Shown here in pieces: positions 8,014-16,844 of a stretch of 64,000 bases of DNA. The stretch spans positions 310,001 through 374,000 of the forward strand of contig CBDBIW010000014.1 in assembly GCA_965206015.1 (NCBI GenBank), written 5' to 3'. Source of the DNA: JAJCYL01 sp965206015 (lineage in GTDB: Bacteria; Bacteroidota; Bacteroidia; Cytophagales; Cyclobacteriaceae). The position numbers and the translations under genes were made by a program. How positions within the stretch are numbered: position 1 is the stretch's first letter; every line of letters begins with the position of its first letter. A model generated the notes under the pieces. It was not told the origin of the DNA, did no database searches, and was given only the letters and a program-made list of their open reading frames with translations.

Positions 8014-9361
8014 TTAAGGTCGTATACCAGTTATATATCTTCTGTTGTATTGGAAATTACTTCCATTTCCATCACCCTTAATGTCAGGAGCAGAAGGATC
8101 TTGTATTGCTATGTTGTCAAACCTAAACCAACCATTATTGTCATGACTTCTCATTCCTGTACCACTCCAACCCCAGTTCATGTGGTAGAAGTCACTAGAC
8201 ACATTTATGGTTCGTGTTTTTCCGAAAAGTTTAAAAGTAATGGTGTTGCGATCAATTTTGTAGCCATCGCATACCCATGCATGGCCATTGGTGTAAGCGG
8301 TATGAGTCTTTTTCCATAACCACCATCCAGTAGTGTTAGGTGTAGTATCCATGATTACCCGCCATAATCACGGGTCTTCCAGCCTTTATGTCAGCCTTCA
8401 CTTTTGGTTCTGCACCTTCAATCGAAAGCGTTTGATAGCTGCCTCCACTGGAATATCCTAGCCTATTTCTAAATACACTAACAGCATCTCCAGTATTTAC
8501 ACTAGAGCCACCACATCCATAGTCCATACCAATCCAGCTTCCGATATCTCTCATTAATTCTGCTACCTCTCGATCCCCCGAAGTAGTTCGCCCTGTCCAT
8601 GAATTATTAGGCATAATAGACCAATTGTAACTTGATCCGTGTGCATGATACCGAGCAACTTGAGCTATTGTAGTTGCAACACATCCAGTAGGGGCTCTTC
8701 CTGTTGAGTTATCGCTACAAGTTGTTGGAACCAAATTATTATAAGGAGACCACTGTCCCCATAGCGTACTTAATAGTGGTCCATGCTGTTCGATAGTCAC
8801 AGCTACTCTGGCACTGGAGTTTGATGATTCAATGTCTTTACCAAGTACATTTGTCCATTCGCCATAAACTTCTTCTGGAATTTGGTAATTCGAATCGCTT
8901 TTTATAACCTGAATTTTATTCATACGGTCATAAAACCATTCGGCCATTCCCAAAGGGATGTTTTCGACATCAAAATGTTCTGTGTCTGAAAACCCTAGAA
9001 CCGGAGATTCTTTTAAAGTTGCCGATAGGACGATATACCCAGTACCAACATAGTTGATTACATAAATCGCCGGCTCGCCCTGTTCATCGGGCACGATAAT
9101 TACTTCATCAATTTCTACTTCTTGTGATGTAGTTCTAAGATTCGAACCACCCTCAATAAGGTTGCTGCCATTTCCAAAATTTAATGCTGCGGTAATGGCT
9201 ACATCTTGGGAAACGTTTAATGAGTCTTGAGTGTGAAAAGTAAAGCTTTGGTTTTCAACACTAGCTTCAGGTTCGAGGCTTTCATTTTCACATGAAAAAC
9301 CAATAACAGCCAGCACAGTGATGGCAATAAATTTGGTAATTAGGTTTTGTTTAATAAACAT
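8014..9361 (-). pseudogene. C10-family (streptopain-like) cysteine protease, one frameshift
   Basis: From ATG 9361 the protein has a lipoprotein signal (AVIGFSC), a region like the I69/Spi prodomain (EVIIVPDEQGEPAIYVINY, GYIVLSA), and the catalytic domain with TGCVATTIAQ; the nucleophile is Cys227. The frame ends at a TAA near 8351 after AGNHGYYT. The rest continues in the next frame from about 8350: TGWWLWKK, NGHAWVCDGY with the catalytic His, and MNWGWSG...GWF typical of the family's end. Cys and His are thus in different frames and one base change restores a full protein of about 450 residues. It is either a recent pseudogene or an assembly/sequencing error. Family function: secreted protein degradation, with the prodomain holding the enzyme inactive until cleaved. 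Confidence 0.85.
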
Positions 9362-9440
9362 GATTTTTGTTAAAAATTGGTGCTTACTTCCATTTAAGGC
9401 CTGGTTCTGCTTATTCTGACTGTTATAAGTTTTTTGCACA

Positions 9441-9500
9441 TAACGTTATGTGTATGGGGCGTTGCCGACCGAAAGGAGGTTATGACCTATACACCTTGTT
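9441..9500. repeat. Inverted-repeat element C at the left edge of the restriction island
   Basis: AACGTTATGTGTATGG (9442-9457) faces CCTATACACCTTGTT (9486-9500), an imperfect inverted repeat with AAC and GTT at the outer ends. The 16-mer at 9441-9456 occurs again with one mismatch at 16925-16940 (element D). Otherwise the stretch 9362-9629 has no credible gene. Confidence 0.6.
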
Positions 9501-9629
9501 GGCTATATACAGTGTTACCCACCGTTTTTATTCCTTTTTGTTGCGTTGACAAAGGCATACTCTTTGGCAGGTTTTGGTTGTGGTTTGGATCAAGCGATCT
9601 GGCAATGTGTATGACTTTTAGTGTGGGCT

Positions 9630-10267
9630 TTATTTCTTCCAGTCATATTTAGCATGGTCGCAACCACACCTTATTTTCTTTGCAACAGTATCATAATTTT
9701 TCAAAGACACCATTGGTCTTTTACAGTCTGATTGCTCACAAATAAATATCTTTTCCAATTCAAGTATGTCAGTCCAAAAAGCTTTTAAATCACCAATTTT
9801 CGGATTGAAAGGATTGTCGTGAGATGAAATATTTCCCAATATTGATGAACTTTCTATTCGGTCAATTACAGGGAATTTTGCTTTTAATTCTGGACTGCAT
9901 TTTTTGATTTCTGATTTAATTCCCATAATCAATTCATAAGGCATTCTATGCTCATTTGAATGATTGTATTGGAAGTTTAGTTTCGCTTCAATATTTAAGG
10001 CAATCTCTTTTAATGAATGTTCAAGGTGCCTACGAATAGGATTCCCTAAACCGTCTATTTTACTGTCAGCAAGGTTTGCCTCTATTCTTTCTCGTAAGTC
10101 GTTTGGTTCTTCTTCAAGATGTGTTCCCTTAGCTTCTGTCCATTTAATCTCTTAAATCTACAAATCCTGTTTTAATGAGCTTGTTTTCATCTGCTGTAAT
10201 TAGGTTTTCTGAAAGAACCGTGTCAAGTCTTTTTATTCGTTCTACGGTTATTGTGTTTACCAGCTGT
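9630..10267 (-). pseudogene. C-terminal remnant of an accessory ATP-binding protein
   Basis: Reading leftward from about 10150, one frame gives EIKWTEAKGTHLEEEPNDL, NPIRRHLEHSLKEIALNIEAKL, then MPYELIMGIKSEIKK and on to a stop at 9630. A preceding piece (NTITVERIKRLDTVLSENL...KTGFVDLRD) is in a different frame and ends at TAA just before it. The pattern resembles the C-terminal end of large SMC/AbiEii-like AAA ATPases of bacterial accessory regions, but the Walker motifs are absent, so this is a 3' fragment with at least one frameshift. The last 104 codons (from ATG 9944) are open. The zinc-like pair CEQSDC and RCGC is visible near the end. The family assignment is tentative. Confidence 0.55.
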
Positions 10268-10327
10268 TTATTCAATTTGAAAATGAGTTACAGGTGAGTT
10301 GCCTCTTTTATTTGAATATTTTTCCAT
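10268..10327 (-). pseudogene. N-terminal scrap of a KTSC-like small protein
   Basis: An ATG at 10327 opens 19 codons (MEKYSNKRGNSPVTHFQIE) and then a TAA. The segment resembles the N-terminus of small KTSC-domain proteins, which continue about 50 residues further; here the rest is replaced by the ATPase remnant. It starts 9 bp after the stop of mod. Short, so confidence is limited. Confidence 0.35.
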
Positions 10328-10335
10328 TCTTGATT

Positions 10336-12426
10336 TTAAAAAGCATTAAACTTATCGCCCATAGCGTGTTTTAGATTCCATTTTTCTCTGGTATCCAGGA
10401 CACGTTCGAGAACTATTAACTTTTGGTCTGTATTTGTTTTGAAATGCTCGACTGTTTTATCTGCAATAATTACATCTAAACAGATTAGCGTTTCTTTATC
10501 TCCATCTGTGGCAAACAGGATTTCATTTTTCCTGAACTCATCTCGCCTGGTTAAAGTGTAATTGAGTTTAAAACCGTTTTTTATGAGTATTTCGGTTATC
10601 AATTCATCTTTATTGAAAGCAGAAACCAACTGAGCTTCTTTGTCTTTGATGTATTTTTTAAGTAGCTCAATATTTTCTTCTTCTGTTTTTTCAGGGTCTG
10701 GAGCAAATTCTACTCTTGGAAAGTTTGATTTTTGAAGTTTGAATACTTTGAAGCCTAAACCATTGTCTGAACCTGAATTTTCAGGATTTTCAGAATTACC
10801 AGAAGTTGCGGCTGCACTTCCAAACAAATTCTGTTTATTCTTTAATTCTTCTAATTCGAGTTGAGACTGTATTTTTTCAACTACTCGTTTGTTTCGCTCA
10901 ATGGTTATATTGCTTATTTTTTTGTAGCCTGCTTTGTAGGCTTCACTTTTTTCGTCTGTTTGCTCCGGCAACTGTACTAAAATATATTTTCGGTTTCCAC
11001 CATCTTCTTGGTTGAGTTCGGTTACGGCTTGTCCCGTGGTTCCTGAACCTGCGAAGAAGTCGAGGATGATGTCATTGTTATCCGAAGATGTTAAAACTAC
11101 TTTCTTTACCATTTCTACAGGCTTTGGAAAATCAAATATTTTTTCATTCATTAATTTTTTCAAATCAATTGAAGCTTTTTTGTTCCCTTCCATATTTTTC
11201 CAAAGATTAGAAGGCTGTTTTAATCTGCCTTCTAAATAGAATTTTAAATAAGGTTTCCATACCAATTCATCATTCTCTTCTTTAATTTCCTTCCATTCAA
11301 TCATTTTTTCAGAATCCAATTCATTGAATCTATCGAAAGAGCACCTCCATCTACTTTCATAACCACTAGGACCAATTGGAAATGATTCTGTTTTATTTGG
11401 CGCAATGATTGGATAATACATACTTGGTCTATCTTCTCTCTTATCTTCACCTCCGGTTTTTCTTAAAGGACGTATTAGATATTTACCTTTTCCATCAGAT
11501 TGATTATAAATTTTCTTATCCTCATCATCAAATTCAATACCCTTGAAATCTCCAATATTAGATTTTGAATAAATTATTACATAATCTAATTCAGAAACTA
11601 ATCCTTTAGTACCTTGTCCAGTTGGTGTCCCCGTTAACCTACTCACTTGTCCTAAAAAATTCTCCTCTCCAAAAACTTCATCGCATAATTTTCTTAGATG
11701 ATGCACTTCGTTATCATCAATAGAGATAAAAATTACGCCATCTTCTTTTAAAAGTTGTCTTGCAATCAATAATCGGCTATACATCATATTCAACCAATTG
11801 CTATGAAAACGTCCATCCGTTTCTGTATTGGTGTCTATTTTGTAGCCGTTTTCGGTTATTTCGGCATCTTCCCAATACTCGGCTTTGTCTTGGTTAAATT
11901 TATCGGAATACACAAAGTCTTTTCCTGTGTTGTATGGAGGGTCAATATAAATACACTTTACTTGCTCACGGTAGCTGTTGCTTAGTAATTTCAACACCGC
12001 TAAGTTTTCACCTTCAATAATTAGGTTTTCGCTTTCGGTGGGGTTTACACTTCTGTCTTCATCATACACAAGCGTGGCATCCGTAGGTGTAAAGGCTTCT
12101 CTTTTGGCATTGCTTTTTCCAAACCATCTAAATTCGTAACGCTCGGTTTCGTTTACACTTGCAGGGTCAACTACTTTTTTGAGTTCACTAATATTCAGTT
12201 TGCCATCATTGGTAAAAAGGTCGGGCATTAATTGTTTTAATTGCTCCAATCTTTTTTTGTTCCAATCAGTTGTCTGGACTCGAATTAAAGGATTATCAGA
12301 ATTGATAGAACTTTTATTATCGTTGGTCATTATACAAGGATTATCAGAATTGATAGAACTTTTATTATCGTTGGTCATTGTACAAGGATTATCAGAATTG
12401 ATAGAATTTTTATTATCGTTGGTCAT
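10336..12426 (-). CDS. mod: Type III restriction system methyltransferase subunit (Mod)
   Basis: A 696-residue N6-adenine DNA methyltransferase and recognition subunit. The catalytic DPPY is at residues 162-165 (YIDPPYNTGKDF) and the SAM motif LDFFAGSGTT near 455-464, the usual beta-class order for Mod. It modifies the site and is needed for the Res subunit to cut. The first 46 residues are three near-identical copies of a 16-residue unit (MTNDNKSSINSDNP plus two residues), each starting with Met, so translation could begin at 12426, 12378 or 12330. The family core begins around IRVQTTDWNKKRLEQL. The start overlaps the stop of the GxxExxY gene, showing co-translation. It is the last intact gene of the operon. 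Confidence 0.92.
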   Translation of the reverse strand: MTNDNKNSINSDNPCTMTNDNKSSINSDNPCIMTNDNKSSINSDNPLIRVQTTDWNKKRLEQLKQLMPDLFTNDGKLNISELKKVVDPASVNETERYEFRWFGKSNAKREAFTPTDATLVYDEDRSVNPTESENLIIEGENLAVLKLLSNSYREQVKCIYIDPPYNTGKDFVYSDKFNQDKAEYWEDAEITENGYKIDTNTETDGRFHSNWLNMMYSRLLIARQLLKEDGVIFISIDDNEVHHLRKLCDEVFGEENFLGQVSRLTGTPTGQGTKGLVSELDYVIIYSKSNIGDFKGIEFDDEDKKIYNQSDGKGKYLIRPLRKTGGEDKREDRPSMYYPIIAPNKTESFPIGPSGYESRWRCSFDRFNELDSEKMIEWKEIKEENDELVWKPYLKFYLEGRLKQPSNLWKNMEGNKKASIDLKKLMNEKIFDFPKPVEMVKKVVLTSSDNNDIILDFFAGSGTTGQAVTELNQEDGGNRKYILVQLPEQTDEKSEAYKAGYKKISNITIERNKRVVEKIQSQLELEELKNKQNLFGSAAATSGNSENPENSGSDNGLGFKVFKLQKSNFPRVEFAPDPEKTEEENIELLKKYIKDKEAQLVSAFNKDELITEILIKNGFKLNYTLTRRDEFRKNEILFATDGDKETLICLDVIIADKTVEHFKTNTDQKLIVLERVLDTREKWNLKHAMGDKFNAF
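12289..12426 (-). repeat. 48-bp tandem repeat, 2.9 copies, inside the start of mod
   Basis: Copies at 12378-12426 (48 bp), 12331-12378 and 12289-12330 (partial, 42 bp) encode the same 16-residue unit. Only a few bases differ between copies, so the expansion is recent. The unit length is a multiple of three, so copy changes would alter protein length, not frame. Confidence 0.9.
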
Positions 12427-12827
12427 TATACTTTATATTTCTTGTTAAATAGTCGTTTAAATGTTAAAGATTTACTGCCAAAATTGATAAGAAGTCCTGT
12501 TTTCATATTGTATGCTTCAAGATAATTTATTGCTTGAGCAAGGTGTACATCTTCTAAATTGATGATCGCTTTAAGTTCCACCATAATCTCATTTTCAACA
12601 AAAAAGTCAACTCTTCTCGTACCAATTTGTTGATCTCTATAAAAAATGGGCATTTCCATTTCACGCTGAAACCCTAAACCCTCTAAGTTCATTTCAATTT
12701 GCAAAGCCCTCTGATAGATTACTTCCTGGAAACCATTACCTAAAGAAGAGTGTACACGCATAGCACAGCCGATTATTTTACCAGTACAATCGTTAAATTC
12801 TTCTTTGGTTTTTCTAATTGTGTTCAT
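12426..12827 (-). CDS. GxxExxY-family protein (predicted PD-(D/E)xK fold)
   Basis: A 133-residue protein with the family signature (LGNGFQEVIYQRAL: G-x-x-E-x-x-Y) and then RRVDFFVENEIMVELKAI, a D...ExK arrangement typical of PD-(D/E)xK nucleases. The family is common in Bacteroidota accessory regions; its biological role is not established. It begins MNTIRKTKEE, a start that the upstream KilA-N gene shares (MNRIRKTKK) because both genes begin inside the same 54-bp direct repeat. Its stop overlaps the first base of mod. Its place inside a type III operon suggests an accessory role in restriction or its control, which is inference only. Confidence 0.85.
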   Translation of the reverse strand: MNTIRKTKEEFNDCTGKIIGCAMRVHSSLGNGFQEVIYQRALQIEMNLEGLGFQREMEMPIFYRDQQIGTRRVDFFVENEIMVELKAIINLEDVHLAQAINYLEAYNMKTGLLINFGSKSLTFKRLFNKKYKV

Positions 12828-12861
12828 TCTTTAATTCTTTTAATTTTGGTTTAGACGGTTT
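12808..12861. repeat. 54-bp direct repeat, copy 1
   Basis: Matches 13671-13724 at 53 of 54 positions. It spans the first codons of the GxxExxY gene, its leader, and the last base or two of the KilA-N gene. Together the copies bracket KilA-N. Confidence 0.9.
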
Positions 12862-13690
12862 ATTCATTGTCCAATTTTTTTATGGTATTGTTTTCTACCA
12901 ATGATTTCATTTGTGTAATGGCGATTGTATTGAGTTGTATCAATCTGTCTTTTTGAGGCAACTCCTGATGAACAAGCATAGCATTGATGCTTTCTAAATT
13001 TGATAATACAACCAATTGCTGAATACTTGCAAAATCTCTAATGTTTCCTTTTTCGTCAGGGTTTTCTTCTCTCCATTGCCTAGCCGTTTTGCCAAATAAG
13101 GCAATATTTAATACATCTGCTTCATTGGCATATACAATAGAGGTTTGCCTGCCGCTTAATTGCTGAGGGATAAGATTTTCTTTTATGGCATCTGTATGAA
13201 TTTTGTAATTTACTTTTGCTAATGTTCTTTGGAAATCCCATTGCAGTTTTAGCCTATCACTTTCATCTTCTTTTAGTCGTTGGTATTCTTTTACGAGTAG
13301 TAATTGGAATTTTGGACTAATCCACATGCCAAAATGAAAAGCAATATCTTTATGACCATAAGTTCCACCGTATCTTCCTGCTTTAGCCGTTAAGCCTATA
13401 GCCTTAGTTGCTTCAATCCAATTTTTTACGGATAAAACAAAATTGTTGCTACCTGATTCATTTTTAATTGTACCGAATTCGGTATAATTAAAATCAGGGT
13501 TGTACAATGCTTCCCATTCACCAAGATATTCAATAGTACTTTTTAAGCTAAGCCATTTTATAATTACAACATCTTGCAATTGACTTTTCGCCATATCGGT
13601 AAGGGAAATGAAATCATCTTTCTTTTGGGAAAGTACTGTTATTGAAGTGCCTTCAATATTTATCTTTTTTGTTTTTCTAATTCTGTTCAT
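12860..13690 (-). CDS. KilA-N domain protein inside a type III restriction operon
   Basis: A 276-residue protein with an N-terminal KilA-N DNA-binding domain (DFISLTDMAKS, IIKWLSLKSTIEYLGEWE, GRYGGTYGHKDIAFHFGMWISPKFQLLLV). The C-terminal part (from about 165) includes ADVLNIALFGKTARQWREENP, seen in Bacteroidota KilA-N proteins, and a possible coiled region. KilA-N domains occur in phage and DNA-virus proteins; the precise role here is unknown. It shares the operon and strand with res and mod, but is exactly bracketed by 54-bp direct repeats, so it looks like an insertion into an older res-GxxExxY-mod operon. Confidence 0.85.
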   Translation of the reverse strand: MNRIRKTKKINIEGTSITVLSQKKDDFISLTDMAKSQLQDVVIIKWLSLKSTIEYLGEWEALYNPDFNYTEFGTIKNESGSNNFVLSVKNWIEATKAIGLTAKAGRYGGTYGHKDIAFHFGMWISPKFQLLLVKEYQRLKEDESDRLKLQWDFQRTLAKVNYKIHTDAIKENLIPQQLSGRQTSIVYANEADVLNIALFGKTARQWREENPDEKGNIRDFASIQQLVVLSNLESINAMLVHQELPQKDRLIQLNTIAITQMKSLVENNTIKKLDNE

Positions 13691-13724
13691 TCTTTAATTC
13701 TTTTAATTTTGGTTTAGACGGTTT
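13671..13724. repeat. 54-bp direct repeat, copy 2
   Basis: Matches 12808-12861 with one mismatch. It covers the first seven codons of KilA-N, its leader and the last eight codons of res (TNRLNQN). Confidence 0.9.
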
Positions 13725-16402
13725 GTTTTAAAATATTGGTAATCTTTAACAGGTGCTTTGTATTGTACTTCTAAGTCCAATGTGGCAAAATGCTTTAGGG
13801 CACATTCAATTTTATAAATCTCACTTTCTTTTAGTGCTTTTTTATCGTTGATGTCGTTTGTTCCTTTGGTTTCAATTACAAAGTAGAACTCACTTTGCTT
13901 TCCATCTCTCAAACTTTTACGTTTCATCACAATACCAAAGTCGGGATTGTAATTGCCAATAGGTGTTGGGATTTTGTAATATGCAGGGAGTTTCATAAAA
14001 CAAATAATTTCATCGTCTAAATCGGCACCCAATGCAAATCTTCTTTCTACATCACTATCTGTAAGCATTTTGTTGTAAAAACCTCTATTTGGAGTGTCTT
14101 GATAGTCTGAGTCATCAACTTGTTTTACAAAATCATTAAATTCAAAAGGAAAGGTTTCATCTGTTAAACGATAGTTTAAACCTCTTATCATTTCTTCTAA
14201 TTCAATATTCTTAATTAAAGCGGATGCCTGATGAATAAATTGAGGAGGGTTTTTAATAAACTCTGTATGTTTAATGTCTTTTAAGATTTTGTAGGTAGCC
14301 GTATAACTTAAGCCTGTATTTTCGCTCAACTCTTCCATTAAATCTAGCGGACTAAAATGAGCTTTGAGTTTGTAGTTTTCTCTACCTCCAAACTCATCTT
14401 CAATACCTTCTTCTGTAATTGAGCCAATGGTACGGCTACTTACTTCTGCTACATAATCAGCAATTTCAATAGTATTCAAAGCTTCTTTGCTTCTGCTAAT
14501 TAAAGATGCTTCATCAAAAGCTACGGTATAATCTGTTTTCCCGGCCAAAGCATTCCAAAATCGTTTGAAGGCTTTATTAATGGTATCATTCTCACTACGC
14601 TTAAAATGAACTTCATTTTGTTTTTCTCCTTTGTGTGTATGAGTCATTCCTGCTCCATCACCAGAATCACCATACACTTCTTTTATTTCCTCTTGATATT
14701 GTGTTGCAAAAGTTTCGTAGGTTTCGTTTGGAATTACTGTCAGTTGGTTGATTCGTTCATCATCACTTGCATTCAATTTATCATAAATACGTTGTCCGTT
14801 GGAGTCAACACAAATCCGTAGTCCTCTGCCAATTTCCTGGCGTTTTTTAATTTCAGAAAATGAATTGCTTAATGTGGCAATATTGAATATGTTTGGGTTG
14901 TCCCAACCAACACCTAAAGCCGAATGAGAAAAGATGAACTCTATTTTATTGGAAACAGAATCACCGTAAGATACCAATCCTTGTTTGTCCTTTAGAATGG
15001 CATCAAAAACATCTTTGTTTTTACGCATTGATGTTTCATTATCTGTAAATTCATTTTTGGTAGTTTTTGCAAAATAAGAACCTTGAATCATTTCAATATG
15101 CTCTGTCGTTGGTTCTTTGTTGTCGTGAAATTCAGGATATATTTCTTTGTACTTTTCAATGAAAAGGTTTTTGATTATTGGCTTATCACTTACGTAGTTG
15201 GCAACTTTATCAATGAAAATAAGGGAAAGGCATTTTATGCTTTTTTTTTGTAATTTTTGTTTTTTTGTGAAGTGGCGAAGTACGAGCCATTCTAATTGTA
15301 AGGCCCAAATGCTTTGTATATTTCCAGATGCTTGTTTTTCAAGAATCTGAACGCCATTGTGAAAACTAACAGACCATTTTCCAGTCCTTAGACTTTTATT
15401 AATTCTATTAATCGTATATTTTAAATAACTTGGGTTGTTGGTTACTTTCCCTAAGTTGTCTCCATCTTTTAACCATTTTGTATTCTTAAATTCAATCTTT
15501 CCATTTGAAGCTCGATGCCAAGCTTTAATTTTTGCTTGTATTGAGTTTTTTCTGTTTTTGATTTCCGAAAGTTCCAATTTTAAAGTGGCTTCATCATTCT
15601 TCCCGGTAACGGTTAAAACTTCAATCTTTTTTACCAAACCTTGTTTGTAACTGTCATAAGGCGTTAAGCGGTAAGTTTTGTTTTTTGCAACTTTGTGTGT
15701 TGCCGAATATCTAATTTTAAACAAAGGGTTGAGTTTCGCAATTTGTTCAATGGAATTTGGTGTGTCCATTCCTTCTTGTGGCTCATCCATTATGATCATT
15801 GGATTGGTGCGTCCAATGGCTTCAATAAATGGGATGTTCGCAAATAAATCTTCTCTTTTGGCTTGGTTCAAAATTTTGTCTTCCGAGTTAAATGAAGCCA
15901 AAGTCATTACCATTATTTGCGGATGTTGTTCTTCTACAAAATTGGTTACTTTATTTAGTCGTTTACTACTGTATTCAAATGCTTTGGGTGTAAATCCGTA
16001 AATTTCTTCCAATTGTTTTTCAAAAGTTGAAAGTGTACTTAAAACCCCTTGTCGAATAGCAACCGAAGGAACAAGAATGATGAATTTTGTAAATCCGTAA
16101 TGTTTAAACATTTCGTAAATGGATTTAATGTAAACAAGGGTTTTCCCTGTTCCAGTTTCCATTTCAATAGTTAATTCATTTGCTTTTTCAAGTTTTGCGA
16201 TTTCTTCATCAATTCCGTTTTCGAGCAAAATGGATTTGATGTTTTCTGTTAATTGATTATTTGAGAGCGAACAAATATTTGAACGTATCCCATCGGTACA
16301 GGCAATGTCAAATGTGTTTTTTTTGTTTCCGTCAAATACATTCACAACAGATTTAATTGCGGTTTCCTGATATTCTAATAGTTCTAATTTTAATTCCATC
16401 AA
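13703..16402 (-). CDS. res: Type III restriction system endonuclease/helicase subunit (Res)
   Basis: An 899-residue superfamily 2 translocase plus nuclease that cuts DNA with unmodified sites together with Mod. Walker A is METGTGKT (81-88), motif II is the Res-typical DEPQ (206-209), the helicase C-terminal part includes FSHSALGVGWDNPNIF and EIGRGLRI, and the C-terminal nuclease shows NYNPDFGIV ... FYFVIETKG (PD...ExK near 820-850). Length is within the family range. The start ATG at 16402 overlaps the XRE gene stop by 4 bp, so the two are translationally coupled. All catalytic motifs are present and it should be active. Confidence 0.93.
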   Translation of the reverse strand: MMELKLELLEYQETAIKSVVNVFDGNKKNTFDIACTDGIRSNICSLSNNQLTENIKSILLENGIDEEIAKLEKANELTIEMETGTGKTLVYIKSIYEMFKHYGFTKFIILVPSVAIRQGVLSTLSTFEKQLEEIYGFTPKAFEYSSKRLNKVTNFVEEQHPQIMVMTLASFNSEDKILNQAKREDLFANIPFIEAIGRTNPMIIMDEPQEGMDTPNSIEQIAKLNPLFKIRYSATHKVAKNKTYRLTPYDSYKQGLVKKIEVLTVTGKNDEATLKLELSEIKNRKNSIQAKIKAWHRASNGKIEFKNTKWLKDGDNLGKVTNNPSYLKYTINRINKSLRTGKWSVSFHNGVQILEKQASGNIQSIWALQLEWLVLRHFTKKQKLQKKSIKCLSLIFIDKVANYVSDKPIIKNLFIEKYKEIYPEFHDNKEPTTEHIEMIQGSYFAKTTKNEFTDNETSMRKNKDVFDAILKDKQGLVSYGDSVSNKIEFIFSHSALGVGWDNPNIFNIATLSNSFSEIKKRQEIGRGLRICVDSNGQRIYDKLNASDDERINQLTVIPNETYETFATQYQEEIKEVYGDSGDGAGMTHTHKGEKQNEVHFKRSENDTINKAFKRFWNALAGKTDYTVAFDEASLISRSKEALNTIEIADYVAEVSSRTIGSITEEGIEDEFGGRENYKLKAHFSPLDLMEELSENTGLSYTATYKILKDIKHTEFIKNPPQFIHQASALIKNIELEEMIRGLNYRLTDETFPFEFNDFVKQVDDSDYQDTPNRGFYNKMLTDSDVERRFALGADLDDEIICFMKLPAYYKIPTPIGNYNPDFGIVMKRKSLRDGKQSEFYFVIETKGTNDINDKKALKESEIYKIECALKHFATLDLEVQYKAPVKDYQYFKTNRLNQN

Positions 16403-16716
16403 TTTCTGCTTTTATTTTTGTTGATGTATTTCATTTTCTGTTCAGCTACTTTGAGTGCCTTGCTTCCAAGTTCTTCATCTTTTATTGCATCAAGTATTTT
16501 TTCACTCAAATACTGAATCAGCAGGTTTTCTTTGTTTAAATCCAATATTTCGGCAAGCTTTAAGATTTGTTCTTTTGTCGCTTTCCGTTCGCTCCTTTCT
16601 ATTTTACTGAGTATTGCTGTATCAATATCGAGTTTAGCAGAAACGTGCCGTAAAAACATTTCTTTTTTTTCTCTGTTTTCTCGCAGTATTTCGCCTATTG
16701 TTTTGTTTTCTTTCAT
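16399..16716 (-). CDS. XRE-family helix-turn-helix regulator of the restriction operon
   Basis: A 105-residue protein whose first 65 residues form a lambda-repressor-like HTH (IGEILRENREKKEMFLRHVSAKLDIDTAILSKIERSERKATKEQILKLAEIL, written here as separate helices ILRENREKK, LRHVSAKL, TAILSKIERS). The rest is a helical tail. It is the first gene of the operon and overlaps res, the usual place for a controller that delays restriction until methylation is complete. A perfect palindrome about 36 bp upstream of its ATG is a likely operator. Confidence 0.88.
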   Translation of the reverse strand: MKENKTIGEILRENREKKEMFLRHVSAKLDIDTAILSKIERSERKATKEQILKLAEILDLNKENLLIQYLSEKILDAIKDEELGSKALKVAEQKMKYINKNKSRN

Positions 16717-16742
16717 TTGTGAAATATTACTTGATTAATTAT

Positions 16743-16762
16743 ACTTGACAATTGACGTCAAA
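16743..16762. promoter_or_regulatory. Candidate operator of the XRE regulator
   Basis: TTGACGTCAA (16752-16761) is a perfect 10-bp palindrome; a second TTGAC half-site starts at 16745, and a related CTTGA occurs nearer the gene. Spacing and position upstream of the XRE start fit an autoregulatory operator. Confidence 0.45.
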
Positions 16763-16844
16763 TATATTGAGTGTTTTTGGATATTCAATGATTTATTTCG
16801 TCAAACTTATCAACAGTCTGTGGGCGGTGGGGAAAATGGCTCTT

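Noticed and set aside
9441..9505. True integron attC site
   Set aside because: The R'' and R' boxes do not fit RYYYAAC/GTTRRRY fully (GTTGGCT is close, the other is not) and no integrase is in the window; kept only as an inverted-repeat element.
12289..12430. CRISPR array
   Set aside because: The repeats are direct tandem copies without spacers and are coding (Mod N-terminus).
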